Shown here piece by piece: positions 18,180 to 29,781 of a stretch of DNA of 64,000 bases. The position numbers and the translations under genes were made by a program. The notes under the pieces are model-generated. The model made no database searches. It saw nothing but the letters and a program-made list of their open reading frames with translations, and was not told the origin of the DNA. The first letter of the stretch is position 1. Each line of letters begins with the position of its first letter. This DNA comes from Candidatus Aquiluna sp. XM-24bin5 (lineage in GTDB: Bacteria > Actinomycetota > Actinomycetia > Actinomycetales > Microbacteriaceae). The DNA is taken from positions 460,546 through 524,545 of the forward strand of contig QCWE01000001.1 of the NCBI GenBank assembly GCA_003149555.1, written 5' to 3'.

Positions 18180-19070
18180 CTAGCTGTCTCCTGCCAGCTG
18201 CGGATGAACCTTCGAAAGCATTAGGACTCCTGCCATTGCAACAAACCCCGCAATGATAAACCCAATGACGTCTGCAAATTGCGCTTGCGACGCTTCTCCA
18301 AGAATGACGATTGCGATCCCAACAGCAATGGCCGGGTCAATGACCGTTAGGCCCGCAATTACAAGGTCCGGAGGGCCAGAGGCATAGGCGTTCTGTACGA
18401 ACCAACCTCCTAGGAACGTTGCTCCGACCAGCGATGCTGCTGCCAGCAGGGTGAGCAGATCAAAATCCCCTTGATAGAGCCTCTGGATGACAACTTTGGC
18501 CAAAGATGCCACAAACCCGTAGAGCACACCCGCCCCCGAAATGTAGGTAAGAGGCCCTACTTGACCCCGAGTGAATGCGAAGCCAAAGGCGAACAGGGCT
18601 AAAAGCAAAAACAAAATGCCCACGACCTGGAGTAGCTTCTCGTCACTCATTTCGGCATTCACGGCGGAGGATGCCGCAAAGGTAACAAACGCCCCAACTC
18701 CCAGCATTGTCAACGCTATGGCCGTAATTGTCTTCAGATCTAGCTTTATCCCGTAGATCCTGGCGTTGAGCACTGAGGTGGCGATTAGAGCAATGGCGCC
18801 AATAGGTTGAACAACGATTAGCGGAGCTAGGGCTAGCGCTCCGAGCTGAAACAAGACAGCTAGAACCAGAAACGTTGTCCCGGTAAGCCACCTTGGCCGC
18901 TTTAGCAGATCGACAATTTGACGTATGTGGAGCGATCCGATTTTTGGTTGATCAGGGGCGTGATGTTTTGTCACAGCGTCGTTTTGAAACTGAGCACCTA
19001 GCGACAGAAAAGCAGCTCCACATATAGCGAGGAGAATTGCGAGTGCTCTTAGCAACTCAGGTGAAGACAA
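18180..19070 (-). CDS. DMT superfamily (NIPA-like) membrane transporter
   Basis: A 296-residue protein with nine to ten hydrophobic segments. The first helix (LAILLAICGAAFLSLGAQFQ) followed by a cytoplasmic loop with KIGSLHIRQIVDLLKRP-RW, and a second helix rich in LAPLIVVQPIGAIALI, match NIPA/EamA-like DMT proteins common in actinobacteria. Some relatives carry magnesium, but no substrate can be assigned here. TTG start with GGAG seven bases upstream. Forms a unit with the downstream glycosyltransferase. The 71-base gap to plus-strand def must hold divergent promoters, and none is obvious. Confidence 0.8.
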   Translation of the reverse strand: MSSPELLRALAILLAICGAAFLSLGAQFQNDAVTKHHAPDQPKIGSLHIRQIVDLLKRPRWLTGTTFLVLAVLFQLGALALAPLIVVQPIGAIALIATSVLNARIYGIKLDLKTITAIALTMLGVGAFVTFAASSAVNAEMSDEKLLQVVGILFLLLALFAFGFAFTRGQVGPLTYISGAGVLYGFVASLAKVVIQRLYQGDFDLLTLLAAASLVGATFLGGWFVQNAYASGPPDLVIAGLTVIDPAIAVGIAIVILGEASQAQFADVIGFIIAGFVAMAGVLMLSKVHPQLAGDS

Positions 19071-19141
19071 ACTGGAACTCCCGTCTGCAGAGCAGCCCTA
19101 CCAGCCTAAACCACCCCTGATTTTGAATGTAGATTTGGGGA

Positions 19142-19705
19142 ATGAGCATCTTGCCAATCCGAATCACTGGGGACCCGGTGCTGCACCATGCTGCTAAGCC
19201 GGTTCAAGAAATCACAGCTGAGATTCGGACACTGGTGCAGGACATGTTTGAAACCATGGATAAGGCTCCGGGGGTTGGACTCGCGGCGCCACAGGTTGGT
19301 GTTGGACTGCGTATTTTTGTCTTTGATTACGAGGTCGAGGATGTGAGATTCCGAGATGTCGCGATAAATCCCACCCTTGAGATTGAGCCCTATGACGAGT
19401 CCGAACCAGATGAAGAACTTGAGGTAGAGGGTTGTCTTTCAATTCCTGGTGAGAGATTCCCACTCAAGCGCTCCCCCAGCGCAATTCTCAAAGCGACTGA
19501 CATCACGGGAAACCACTACGAGATAACGGCCGAGGGATGGCTCGCGCGAATATTTCAACATGAATTTGACCACCTAAATGGCACTCTTTACGCCGATAGG
19601 CTCATCTCCCCATACAGAGCAGAACTAGAAGAGGTTGTTGAAGATCTTGGCTGGGGCGTAGAGGGTCATAGCTGGATGCCAGGAGTCGACTATCTAGAGC
19701 CCTAG
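19142..19705 (+). CDS. def: peptide deformylase
   Basis: Removes the formyl group from nascent proteins. All three metal-site motifs are present: GVGLAAPQVG at 44-53, EGCLSIPG with Cys98, and HEFDH with His140, Glu141 and His144. Its 187 residues are normal. ATG with TTGGGGA immediately upstream. It stands alone on the plus strand between minus-strand neighbours; its last 12 bases overlap the 3' end of the AzlD gene. No terminator is seen at that convergent junction. Confidence 0.96.
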   Translation: MSILPIRITGDPVLHHAAKPVQEITAEIRTLVQDMFETMDKAPGVGLAAPQVGVGLRIFVFDYEVEDVRFRDVAINPTLEIEPYDESEPDEELEVEGCLSIPGERFPLKRSPSAILKATDITGNHYEITAEGWLARIFQHEFDHLNGTLYADRLISPYRAELEEVVEDLGWGVEGHSWMPGVDYLEP

Positions 19706-19993
19706 CGCTCGAAGCCCCGCGGCTACAAGCGCACCCGCAAGGACAACCAGAATATAAGGCGCCCTGATGGCCAAAAGAACTGCAGCGACTGCAAGAGCTC
19801 CGACTCTCGCATCGAGCACAAGATCACCATCTGAGCTGAAGCCTTGAATTGCTACCAGTGCGGCAAGTAAAGAGACCGTAACCCTGTCGGCAAAACGCTT
19901 GAAATTCTCAGTTATGAATCGTTCGGGAACCAGATAACCAATCAGTTTCCAGCTGTAGACGGCAATTGAGGCCAAGACAACGGTAAGGATCAT
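19694..19993 (-). CDS. AzlD-like small membrane protein (branched-chain amino-acid export)
   Basis: A 99-residue protein with three to four hydrophobic segments, including VVLASIAVYSWKLIGYLVP at the start and LAVAAVLLAIRAPYILVVL toward the end. AzlD proteins form a complex with AzlC and export branched-chain amino acids or analogues. The start overlaps the azlC stop (ATGA), which supports pairing. The sequence itself is hydrophobic and little conserved, so the call leans on the neighbour. Confidence 0.82.
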   Translation of the reverse strand: MILTVVLASIAVYSWKLIGYLVPERFITENFKRFADRVTVSLLAALVAIQGFSSDGDLVLDARVGALAVAAVLLAIRAPYILVVLAGALVAAGLRALGL

Positions 19994-20634
19994 TTCTTAC
20001 CCCCAAGCGGCAGAAGCGCAACCGCGGCTGCGAGCAAAATCGGGACGCCGGAGGGGAGCAGAGGGGTAGTCACGAGTGCCACTGCTGCGCCGAGCAAAGC
20101 GAGCTGCCACTGGTTTCTTAGTCTTGGCCACAGCAGTCCAAGAAAGGCCGCAGCTGCAGCTGCATCCAGTCCAAATTCCTCTACTGACCCAATGAGGTTT
20201 CCAGCCAGAGCACCAATCAAGGTAGCCGTGTTCCAAAAGACAAAAACAGCAATACCTGTGGCCCAGTAGCCGACCTTTTGATCCTCAGGCTTGGGCTGAG
20301 CTGCTGAAACGGCATTCGACTCGTCGATGGTTAGCTGAGCGGTGAGAACCTTGAAGAGCCCTCTTGGGCCCAAAACGCTAGTGAGCCGAAGCGCATAGAA
20401 GGAATTCCTAATGCCCATTAGCCAGGCACTTGTGATTGCCGTGATTGGAGCTCCCCCAGCGGCTACCACTCCCACAAAGGCGAACTGAGAAGCACCCGAG
20501 AACATAAGCAGGCTCAAGAGCATCACGGACAGCACATCAAGACCTGCTGCGACGCCAATCGCGCCAAAAGAAATTCCGTAGAGACCGGTTGCGAGTCCAA
20601 CTGAGATTGAGGTAGAGAGAACCGCTCGATTCAT
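19990..20634 (-). CDS. AzlC family branched-chain amino-acid exporter subunit
   Basis: A 214-residue membrane protein. AzlC features are visible: GISFGAIGVAAGLDVLSVML near the start, then MLFSGASQFAFVGVVAAGG and the loop MGIRNSFYALRL near 76-87. The ATG at 20634 is preferred over the GTG at 20640 because AGAGG lies five bases before it. The start is only 19 bases after the 3' end of tRNA-Asn on the same strand, so it is probably read from the tRNA or dnaG transcript. It works with AzlD, encoded next. Confidence 0.88.
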   Translation of the reverse strand: MNRAVLSTSISVGLATGLYGISFGAIGVAAGLDVLSVMLLSLLMFSGASQFAFVGVVAAGGAPITAITSAWLMGIRNSFYALRLTSVLGPRGLFKVLTAQLTIDESNAVSAAQPKPEDQKVGYWATGIAVFVFWNTATLIGALAGNLIGSVEEFGLDAAAAAAFLGLLWPRLRNQWQLALLGAAVALVTTPLLPSGVPILLAAAVALLPLGGKK

Positions 20635-20653
20635 GTACACCTCTGAGATTTCG

Positions 20654-20726
<73 letters not shown>

Positions 20727-20768
20727 ATAAGCCCCAAGGGGCCTTAGAAACTGTAGCAGAAAACGCAC

Positions 20769-22583
20769 CTAGCGCATAAGTGCGCGGCGCTCTGCCTCAA
20801 GGCTTATCAGTTGCCTTTGAATTTGGTCTATCTGCTCGGTGCTCGAAGACCCTTCCAGCCTCTTGAGCGCTGCCAACAGGTCAGTCTTCTCTCGCGTGAG
20901 GGTCTGCAGCATTGCCGCATTCACAATCCCCGATGCATAGCGCTCCAGATCAGCCTCGCTGGTTACGGGAAGTGGAGCTAGAGCGAGCCTCCTGACTAAA
21001 GGCAACAACTCCTCCGAAACAGAATTTGCAAGTTCATTGGCAAAGTTCTGGCCCCCGAGGCTTTCGGGGTTGCGCAGAATAATGTCAACAAGCTCTCGAT
21101 GCTCTGACTCATTGAATCCTGCCGCCTGCATGCGTCTAAGCTGCTCAACCGAGAATGCTGAGGGCTGCTGCACCAGAACCTGAAGAATCTGTTCCTCGTG
21201 TTTGCGCTGAGGTGAGTTTTCTTGCTTCGCAGGTTCACTCGTACGCATTGGCTCAACCCGCTCCCGCACACCTGCGTGTTTGTTTCCATTCACGAGAGCC
21301 GAGACATCCGACACCTCGAGGGATACCCAATCTGCCAGCTGACGCGTATAGCCACCACGTAGCGCTGGGTCAACAATGTCTGCCACAACAGGCGCTGCGG
21401 CTCTTGCCGCTGCCACCCTCGAATCCAGGTCCGTCAAGGGAAACTGACTGATTCGATGACGAATCACAAACTCAAACAGAGGCTTCTTGCCCTCGAGCAT
21501 CTCGGTAATGGCGCTGTCCCCGCGCTCCTTTCTCAGGTCTGCCGGGTCGAGACCTTCCGGACCTGCGGCAACGAAGGTGAGCGCATTGAATTTGCTGCTG
21601 TCTCCATAGACCCTGAGTGCAGCCTTTTGTCCCGCAGCGTCGGGATCAAAGGTGAAAATCACACTCGCTGGGTCGCTGGACTGGCCGAGGAGTCTATTGA
21701 TTACTCGGATGTGGTCTTCCCCAAATGCCGTGCCACAGGTGGCGACGGCAGTTTGGTGTCCGGCAAGATGGCATGCCATTACGTCTGTGTAGCCCTCAAC
21801 CACAATCACTTCGCGTCTTTTGACAATTTCCTTACGCGCAAGATCTAACCCGTAGAGCACGCCAGACTTGTGATAAACGGGGGTCTCCGGGGTGTTTAGA
21901 TACTTTGGCCCCTCATCGTCCTCATAAAGCTTTCGGGCGCCAAAGCCAAGAACCTGCTCATTCGCGTCCTTGATTGGCCACAACACTCTTCCTCGGAACC
22001 GGTCGTAACCGCCTTTGTCGCTGGGCATTGCCAGACCAACCGTGACCAGGTCCTCTAATTTGTAACCCTTGCCAGTTAGATGATCCATAAGATTGCGCCA
22101 GCCTTTGGGGGCGTAGCCGATGCCAAAAGTCTTGGCGCTAGCCGCGTCAAAACCTCTGGAGAGTAGGAACTCCCTTGCTTTCACGGCCTCCTCGGAGCCG
22201 AGTTGAGTTTGATAAAAAGCAGCAGCCAACTTGTTGAGCTCGAGAAGCTTTGAACGGTTCGAGGTCTCGGGCGCCCCCTCCTCGTAGGTGAGCTGGTAAC
22301 CCACCTTTTGGGCGAGTCTTTCAACTGCATCTGTGAAGCTGATGCTCTCGATCTCCTGCAGGAACTTGTAGACATCTCCCCCAACCCCGCAGCCAAAGCA
22401 GTGATAGAAGGCAGGGTTTGCCCTGACATTGAAACTTGGCGTCTTCTCGCCATGAAAAGGGCAAAGCCCCTTGAAGCTTCCCGAGCTAGCCGGCTTCAGA
22501 GATACATAACCCCCGATTATCTCGACAATGTCGGCCCGTTCTTTCAGCTCTTCAATGTCAGAGGACTTAACGCGGGAGGCCAT
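20769..22583 (-). CDS. dnaG: DNA primase
   Basis: Makes RNA primers at the replication fork. The 604-residue protein begins with a CHC2 zinc-binding domain (Cys41, His44, Cys62, Cys65 in GLCPFHGEKTPSF and HCFGCGVGGD), followed by the catalytic core and a TOPRIM domain with VVEGYTDVMA near 261 and FTFDPDAAGQKAA near 307. The C-terminal region (about 450-604) is the divergent helicase-interacting part. ATG start, weak ribosome-binding site. Follows dgt with nine bases between. Confidence 0.96.
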   Translation of the reverse strand: MASRVKSSDIEELKERADIVEIIGGYVSLKPASSGSFKGLCPFHGEKTPSFNVRANPAFYHCFGCGVGGDVYKFLQEIESISFTDAVERLAQKVGYQLTYEEGAPETSNRSKLLELNKLAAAFYQTQLGSEEAVKAREFLLSRGFDAASAKTFGIGYAPKGWRNLMDHLTGKGYKLEDLVTVGLAMPSDKGGYDRFRGRVLWPIKDANEQVLGFGARKLYEDDEGPKYLNTPETPVYHKSGVLYGLDLARKEIVKRREVIVVEGYTDVMACHLAGHQTAVATCGTAFGEDHIRVINRLLGQSSDPASVIFTFDPDAAGQKAALRVYGDSSKFNALTFVAAGPEGLDPADLRKERGDSAITEMLEGKKPLFEFVIRHRISQFPLTDLDSRVAAARAAAPVVADIVDPALRGGYTRQLADWVSLEVSDVSALVNGNKHAGVRERVEPMRTSEPAKQENSPQRKHEEQILQVLVQQPSAFSVEQLRRMQAAGFNESEHRELVDIILRNPESLGGQNFANELANSVSEELLPLVRRLALAPLPVTSEADLERYASGIVNAAMLQTLTREKTDLLAALKRLEGSSSTEQIDQIQRQLISLEAERRALMR

Positions 22584-22592
22584 AGTTGAATC

Positions 22593-23849
22593 TTACGAGC
22601 GCAAACTCTCATGCATCGCAACTGCGATCGGGTCAGTCAAGGACGCCACCTGATCAACGATGACCCGCTTGCGCTGCTCATCACTGTTTGCATCTCTCCA
22701 CGCCTCGGCAGAAACGGAGTCAAGATGATTGCCGTTCGAGGCCAAAAGCGTCTCTGCGAGCTCAATTAAGAGGGTCCTCTGATCCTCGTAATAGCCTTGC
22801 CGATCGTCGCTTGTCATGACCTGGGAGGCAACGATGCCCTTGAGGACTGCTATTTCGCTCCTAACCTTGGAGGGGATTATTACCCCTGCACGATATCTGG
22901 TCAAAGAGGACCTGGATGCATTTTCAAGTATGGATTCGCAGGTTCTAGACACAAACGAACCAATTAGGTCGCTGGTGAGGTTCTTGAGCTGCGCCAGTGC
23001 ACGAGGGCTTCCATCAAATTCTCTTAGCCAGTAGCTCGATTGCTGGAGAAGCGCAAAGGCCTCTTCCAGCTGAACCTTGGCCAACATGCCACCTGACCAC
23101 TTCCCGACCTCCTCAATCAGCGCCTCGGCCGATGCTGGGTCAGAGATTACTGCGGGGTCAATGAAGCCTTCAACGATGGCATCCTCAAAGTCGTGGACGG
23201 AGTAGGCGACATCGTCTGCAAAGTCCATGATCTGTGCTTCCACGCACTTTGCGCCATCAGGTGCATCGCGTCGCATCCACTCAAAAACTTCAAGGTCGTC
23301 TGAGTAGACACCAAACTTGATTTGGTTTCCATACTCTGCTGCCTGGTGCAACTGCCATGGATACTTCGTGGCTGCATCCAAAGAGGCTCTGGTCAAATTC
23401 AGACCCCTAGAGACCCCGTTATCGTCGTAGATCTTGGTCTCCAGACGCGTGAGAATTCGAAAAGTTTGAGCATTGCCCTCAAAGCCACCGACATCTGCCG
23501 CCCACAGGTTCAAAGCCGCCTCGCCGTTGTGACCAAATGGGGGGTGGCCAAGATCATGCGCCAGGCAGGCCATGTCGACCAGGTCTGGGTCCACGCCCAA
23601 GGCATTTGCAAGCTCCCTGCCGACTTGAGCAACCTCAAGAGAATGAGTTAGCCGAGTCCTTGCAAAATCTCCGGAGGAGGGCGAGAGCACCTGAGTCTTT
23701 GAGCTGAGTTTGCGAAAAGCTGCGGCATGCAGAACTCGCGCTCTATCGCGCGCAAATTCGCCCCTTCGTACCATCGAGGATTTCGGTTGCGGCACATAGC
23801 GCTCGCGGTCGAAATCGCTGTAGCCGGACTCTGTTGCTTGGCTCATCAT
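22593..23849 (-). CDS. dgt: deoxyguanosinetriphosphate triphosphohydrolase-like protein
   Basis: HD-domain enzyme that splits dNTPs into deoxynucleoside and tripolyphosphate, trimming nucleotide pools. The family motifs are GEFARDRARVLHAAAFRKLS near 31-50, RLTHSLEVAQVGRELA with the first metal His, and CLAHDLGHPPFGHNGE with the HD pair near 100-107; DFADDVAYSVHDFED provides the last metal Asp. The 418-residue length fits the short actinobacterial dGTPase type. It overlaps the dusB stop by four bases (ATG ATG A; either ATG could start). Followed by dnaG, a common actinobacterial order. Confidence 0.93.
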   Translation of the reverse strand: MMSQATESGYSDFDRERYVPQPKSSMVRRGEFARDRARVLHAAAFRKLSSKTQVLSPSSGDFARTRLTHSLEVAQVGRELANALGVDPDLVDMACLAHDLGHPPFGHNGEAALNLWAADVGGFEGNAQTFRILTRLETKIYDDNGVSRGLNLTRASLDAATKYPWQLHQAAEYGNQIKFGVYSDDLEVFEWMRRDAPDGAKCVEAQIMDFADDVAYSVHDFEDAIVEGFIDPAVISDPASAEALIEEVGKWSGGMLAKVQLEEAFALLQQSSYWLREFDGSPRALAQLKNLTSDLIGSFVSRTCESILENASRSSLTRYRAGVIIPSKVRSEIAVLKGIVASQVMTSDDRQGYYEDQRTLLIELAETLLASNGNHLDSVSAEAWRDANSDEQRKRVIVDQVASLTDPIAVAMHESLRS

Positions 23850-24997
23850 CCCCCCGACACCGACAACTCTGCGAGCTCAAGCTGGGAGCGGTGGGCCTCG
23901 CTCAATTCCTGAGAGTCAAGCCAGTTTTCTGGCAGGGAGCAGCTCTTCACGCCCCCGAGCCTACCCCTGGGACCCTCAGCCTCTTCACCCGGGTATGGGG
24001 AGCCTCTGTCGAGCTCGCCCAAAAGTTCTGCGATCTCCGTTAGAGAGTTAGACATAGCCAGCTTTGCCCTAAGCTCCCCACCAACCGGGTAGCCCTTGAA
24101 GTACCAAGCGACATGTTTCCGAATGTCCCTACAGGCCCGATTCTCTTCCTCAAAGAACTCAGTCAGGAGCTCTGCGTGGCGGTAGAAGGCATCCGCCACC
24201 TCACCTAGGGTCGGCATCGCACTTTCAGTTGGTGCGCTGGCTCCCTCTAGGTAAGCGCTGATGGAGCGCTGAAGATCTCCAAATAACCAGGGGCGACCAA
24301 GGCAGCCTCTACCGACTACGACCCCATCAACTCCAGTTTGGCGCATCATTTCAACTGCATCCTCGCCACTCCAGATGTCGCCGTTTCCTAACACCTGACA
24401 ATCGGGAAGTGCTTCACGAAGTTCTGCGATCGCGGACCAGTCAGCCTGACCCGAGTAGAACTGCTCGGCGGTTCGCCCATGGAGTGCGACGGCAGCCACG
24501 CCGGCATCTCTTGCTGCCTTGCCAGCGTCAATGAATGTCAGGTGAGAATCGTCAATGCCCTTGCGCATCTTTACGGTGACAGGAACCTCCCCGGCGGCCG
24601 ATACGGCCGCGGAAACAATGGCAGAGAACAGCTCCTTCTTCCAAGGCAGAGCGGCTCCCCCGCCTTTGCGGGTCACCTTAGGCACTGGGCAGCCAAAGTT
24701 CAGGTCAATGTGGTCAGCTCTATCCTCCTCAACAAGCATCTTCACTGCACTCGAAATCGTCTTTGGATCGACACCGTAGAGCTGGATAGAGCGGATCTCT
24801 TCGGAGGGATGGTGCTGGATTAGTCGCATGGACTCTGGGGTTCGCTCAACCAAGGCACGAGAAGTAATCATCTCCGACACGAAGAGCCCGCCGCCGTGTT
24901 CGCGACAAAGTCTTCTAAAAGCGGTGTTTGTTATTCCTGCCATTGGTGCCAAAACAACGGGCACCTCAATGGTGTGCTTTCCGTACTTGAGGGCCAA
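23846..24997 (-). CDS. dusB: tRNA-dihydrouridine synthase
   Basis: FMN enzyme reducing uridines in the D-loop of tRNA. The TIM-barrel start APMAGITNTAFRRLCREHGG, the catalytic cysteine in NFGCPVPKVTRKGGG near 100, and the phosphate-binding VLGNGDIWSGEDAV and GVVVGRGCLGRPWLF motifs are clear. Its 383 residues are normal for the DusB group. TTG start with AAGG five bases before it, one base after the glycyl-tRNA synthetase stop. Part of the glyS-dusB-dgt-dnaG unit. Confidence 0.95.
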   Translation of the reverse strand: MALKYGKHTIEVPVVLAPMAGITNTAFRRLCREHGGGLFVSEMITSRALVERTPESMRLIQHHPSEEIRSIQLYGVDPKTISSAVKMLVEEDRADHIDLNFGCPVPKVTRKGGGAALPWKKELFSAIVSAAVSAAGEVPVTVKMRKGIDDSHLTFIDAGKAARDAGVAAVALHGRTAEQFYSGQADWSAIAELREALPDCQVLGNGDIWSGEDAVEMMRQTGVDGVVVGRGCLGRPWLFGDLQRSISAYLEGASAPTESAMPTLGEVADAFYRHAELLTEFFEEENRACRDIRKHVAWYFKGYPVGGELRAKLAMSNSLTEIAELLGELDRGSPYPGEEAEGPRGRLGGVKSCSLPENWLDSQELSEAHRSQLELAELSVSGG

Positions 24998-24998
24998 A

Positions 24999-26375
24999 TT
25001 AGCCTTGCAGCCTCTCGAAGAGGTAGCCAGAAACCTTCTCCAGTGGAATGCGCTCCTGGGCCATACTGTCGCGCTCGCGAATAGTTACTGCTTTGTCTTC
25101 CAGCGAGTCAAAATCAACCGTGATGCAGAAAGGGGTGCCAATCTCGTCCTGACGGCGATAACGCCTTCCAATAGCCCCCGAATCGTCATAGTCAACGTTC
25201 CAGTTCTTCCTGAGAGTAACGGCAAGCTCCTTGGCAACCGGGTTTAGCTCTTCATTTCTGCTTAGTGGTAGAACAGCCGCCTTGACGGGCGCCAGTCGGT
25301 AGTCAAGTCGGAGAACTGTTCGCTTATCCACCCCTCCCTTTGAGTTGGGAGCCTCGTCCTCGGCGTAGGCGTCAACCAAAAATGCCATTAGTGACCTAGT
25401 GAGGCCTGCTGCTGGCTCGATAACATAAGGAGTCCAACGCTTCTCCTCAACCGGATCGAAGAAGCTCAGGTCAACACCTGAGTGCTCGGAGTGGGTTCTG
25501 AGGTCGTAGTCAGTGCGATTTGCCACACCCTCGAGTTCGCCAAACTCTCCACCCTGGAAGCCAAAGCGGTATTCGATGTCTACGGTGCGCTTTGAGTAGT
25601 GCGACAGCTTCTCTTTCGGGTGCTCAAAAAGACGCAGGTTCTCAGGATCTATACCGAGATTCACGTACCAGTTGTAGCGCTCCTGGATCCAGTATTCATG
25701 CCACGTCTCGTCCTCTCCGGGCTTGACGAAGAACTCCATCTCCATCTGCTCGAATTCGCGCGTGCGGAAGATGAAATTACCGGGGGTGATTTCGTTTCTA
25801 AAGCTCTTACCCATTTGGCCGATACCAAAAGGGGGCTTCATCCGTGCCGAGTTGAGAACGTTGTTGAAATTGACGAAGATGCCCTGTGCGGTTTCAGGTC
25901 TGAGGTAGTGAAGGCCAGACTCATCCTCGACTGGACCAAGGGAGGTCTTGAGGAGACCATTGAAATTCTTGGGTTCTGTCCAGGTCTCTTTACCGCCACA
26001 GTTGGGGCAAGGAATCTCGCTAAGCGAGCTGGGTGTGCGACCCTTTTTTTCTTCGAAGGCCTCTTCTAAATGGTCAGCCCTAAATCGCTTGTGGCAGCTT
26101 GTGCACTCGATTAGGGGGTCGACAAATGCCTCGACATGCCCCGATGCCTCCCAGACCTTTTTGGGGAGAATGATCGAGCTGTCGAGGCCAACAACATCAT
26201 CACGCGAGGAGACCATCGAGTGCCACCACTGGCGCTTTATGTTCTCTTTCAGCTCCACCCCAAGTGGCCCATAATCCCAGGCTGATCGGGAACCGCCGTA
26301 AATCTCTCCCGCCTGGAACACAAAGCCCCTGCGCTTCGCTAGCGAGATTACTGAGTCAAGTTTTTGGGATGCCAT
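24999..26375 (-). CDS. glyS: glycine-tRNA ligase (single-chain alpha2 type)
   Basis: Class II synthetase that charges tRNA-Gly. The 458-residue length and motifs ([21 protein letters not shown] at the N-terminus, [34 protein letters not shown] for motif 2, and a C-terminal anticodon-binding domain starting near [10 protein letters not shown]) mark the eukaryote-like homodimeric form rather than the GlyQ/GlyS tetramer. A zinc-knuckle-like insert with CTSCHKRF near 90 and CPNCGG near 120 is present. ATG with GTGGAG upstream. Downstream of uppS by 30 bases. Confidence 0.95.
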   Translation of the reverse strand: MASQKLDSVISLAKRRGFVFQAGEIYGGSRSAWDYGPLGVELKENIKRQWWHSMVSSRDDVVGLDSSIILPKKVWEASGHVEAFVDPLIECTSCHKRFRADHLEEAFEEKKGRTPSSLSEIPCPNCGGKETWTEPKNFNGLLKTSLGPVEDESGLHYLRPETAQGIFVNFNNVLNSARMKPPFGIGQMGKSFRNEITPGNFIFRTREFEQMEMEFFVKPGEDETWHEYWIQERYNWYVNLGIDPENLRLFEHPKEKLSHYSKRTVDIEYRFGFQGGEFGELEGVANRTDYDLRTHSEHSGVDLSFFDPVEEKRWTPYVIEPAAGLTRSLMAFLVDAYAEDEAPNSKGGVDKRTVLRLDYRLAPVKAAVLPLSRNEELNPVAKELAVTLRKNWNVDYDDSGAIGRRYRRQDEIGTPFCITVDFDSLEDKAVTIRERDSMAQERIPLEKVSGYLFERLQG

Positions 26376-26405
26376 TAGTCTCCACAGGCCGTATACGGTG
26401 AAGCC

Positions 26406-27158
26406 CTAGTTTAGCGGGCTGTCGACAGCTCCCCCGAAGCGTCGCTGACGCTCGGAGTAATCAGAGATCGCTTTCCAAAGGGTTTCGCGAGTGAAATCAG
26501 GCCATAATTCGTCCATGAACACGTACTCCGCGTAGCTTGCTTGCCAAAGCAAGAAATTGCTAGTCCTGATCTCCCCGCTGGAACGTATGAAAAGGTCGAC
26601 ATCCGGGATGTCTGGAAGATAAAGCTCCCTCTCAAACTTCGCCTGTGTCACCCTAAACGGGCTTTTTGCTGCAGCTGCCCTATCGACAAGTGCCTGCGCA
26701 GCATCCAAAATCTCCTGGCGCCCACCATAGTTGACAGCCATTGTCAGGGTCATGCCCTTGTTTTTAGCTGTCAATCGCTCGGCTTCCTCGAGTTCACGGA
26801 TTACCGATGGCCAAAGCTTTGGGCTTCTGCCTGACCATTTGATCCTGACACCCCAGTCCATAAGGAGATCTCTACGTCTTCGCAGTACTTCCTTGTTGTA
26901 GCCCATCAAAAAGCGCACCTCCTCGGGCGAGCGCTTCCAGTTCTCAGTTGAAAACGCGTAGGCCGTCAGGTTTGAAACCCCTGCCTCAATTGCTCCTGCG
27001 ATAACCTCCAGCAAAGCGGCTTCTCCGGCTCGATGCCCCTCGGTCCGGGTGAGTCCACGCTTGTTAGCCCAGCGTCCATTGCCGTCCATCACCACCGCAA
27101 TGTGATTGGGTAGGCTCTCAAACTCCGGGGCTTTGCGCTTTGGGTCAAAAAGGATCAT
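26406..27158 (-). CDS. uppS: isoprenyl transferase (undecaprenyl diphosphate synthase family)
   Basis: Cis-prenyltransferase that elongates prenyl diphosphates to the lipid carrier for cell-wall sugars. The start is ATG at 27158 (MILFDPKRK), forming an ATGA overlap with recO; the longer frame to 27206 would run 52 bases into recO. The 250 residues contain the pyrophosphate-binding [14 protein letters not shown] near 22-35, [18 protein letters not shown] and [19 protein letters not shown], which end in ELWPDFT. Family and context are clear; chain length is not predictable here. Confidence 0.94.
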   Translation of the reverse strand: MILFDPKRKAPEFESLPNHIAVVMDGNGRWANKRGLTRTEGHRAGEAALLEVIAGAIEAGVSNLTAYAFSTENWKRSPEEVRFLMGYNKEVLRRRRDLLMDWGVRIKWSGRSPKLWPSVIRELEEAERLTAKNKGMTLTMAVNYGGRQEILDAAQALVDRAAAAKSPFRVTQAKFERELYLPDIPDVDLFIRSSGEIRTSNFLLWQASYAEYVFMDELWPDFTRETLWKAISDYSERQRRFGGAVDSPLN

Positions 27159-27874
27159 GCTCGCTCCACAAAGCTCAGCGACCTCAATCCGCGCTCGAGT
27201 TGCCATTGCATGTAGCCGGCAACGACCGAACTGACTGCTTGCTTAGTTTTCACAGTCTGCTGACTGACCTTGTCCCACTCACCCGCCATCAGGGCCTGCA
27301 TGTGGGCAAGGCCTTCTCCTCCAATTTTGACCGAGCCCGCAGCAATGCACTGGGAACAGGTGACCGAACCGGTATGCATTGAGAAACTGCTTGGCTCGCT
27401 TCCACACTGAGAGCAGCTATCTAAGAGCGGCACCCATCCGGAGAGCGCCAGCGCCCTAAGTAGATAAGAATCCAACACCTGCGAGGGCTCAACTTCACCC
27501 TTGGCTAAAGTCCTCAGGGCTCCTACTACCAGCAGGTAGTGTCTGTCATTTGAAAGCTCTCGGGTGAGCTTCTCCGCGGCCTCAACGATCGTGGAGGCAA
27601 CCGTGTAGCGAGAGTAGTCATTGACTATGTCCGCACCATAGTTTGCAATCTGCTCAGCCTGCGAGACGGTGTCTAGATTCTTACCCTCATAGAGCTGCAA
27701 GTCACACGCCATAAACGGCTCAAGCCTTGCCCCAAACCTGCTGCTCGTCTTTCTCACTCCCTTGGCCACGGCTCGCACCTGGCCGTGATTTCGGGTGAGT
27801 AGCGTGAGAATGCGGTCCACCTCACCCAGCTTGTGGGTTCTCAGGACAATGGCTTCGTCACGGTAGTGGGGCAC
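27155..27874 (-). CDS. recO: DNA repair protein RecO
   Basis: Recombination mediator that helps load RecA through the RecFOR route. The protein is 239 residues: an N-terminal OB fold starting [20 protein letters not shown], then a helical domain with a zinc site (CSQCG near 151 and CSQC near 170). GTG start. It precedes uppS with an ATGA overlap, an order widespread in actinobacteria, and follows leuA by 28 bases. Confidence 0.94.
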   Translation of the reverse strand: MPHYRDEAIVLRTHKLGEVDRILTLLTRNHGQVRAVAKGVRKTSSRFGARLEPFMACDLQLYEGKNLDTVSQAEQIANYGADIVNDYSRYTVASTIVEAAEKLTRELSNDRHYLLVVGALRTLAKGEVEPSQVLDSYLLRALALSGWVPLLDSCSQCGSEPSSFSMHTGSVTCSQCIAAGSVKIGGEGLAHMQALMAGEWDKVSQQTVKTKQAVSSVVAGYMQWQLERGLRSLSFVERA

Positions 27875-27902
27875 CTGCCAAGTATTTCAGCAGAACCGGC
27901 AA

Positions 27903-29707
<1,805 letters not shown>

Positions 29708-29723
<16 letters not shown>

Positions 29724-29749
29724 CCGCTAAGCAGGAGTGCGAAACGCAT
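29708..29749 (-). CDS. leucine leader peptide upstream of leuA
   Basis: A 13-codon frame reads MRFALLLSGRDGA then TAG, with three consecutive leucine codons (CTC CTG CTT) at positions 5-7. The ATG has no ribosome-binding site, but it lies six bases after a possible extended -10 (TGC-TAGCCT, 29764-29756), so it may be translated as a leaderless message. It sits 62 bases before leuA and overlaps arm A of the competing stems. Similar leucine leaders have been proposed for other actinobacterial leuA genes (recalled, not checked). Confidence 0.7.
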
Positions 29750-29755
29750 GCTGTC

Positions 29756-29764
29756 AGGCTAGCA
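29756..29764 (-). promoter_or_regulatory. possible extended -10 element for the leuA leader
   Basis: TGC followed by TAGCCT (matching TAnnnT) ends six bases before the leader-peptide ATG. No TTGACA-like box occurs 17 bases upstream. If active, it would make the leader peptide mRNA start at or next to its ATG. Confidence 0.4.
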
Positions 29765-29781
29765 CCAGATTTGCGCCTTGG

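Noticed and set aside
26389..26398. CCGTATACGG palindrome between uppS and glyS
   Set aside because: Short and not matched to any regulator I know; no promoter boxes surround it. Likely chance.
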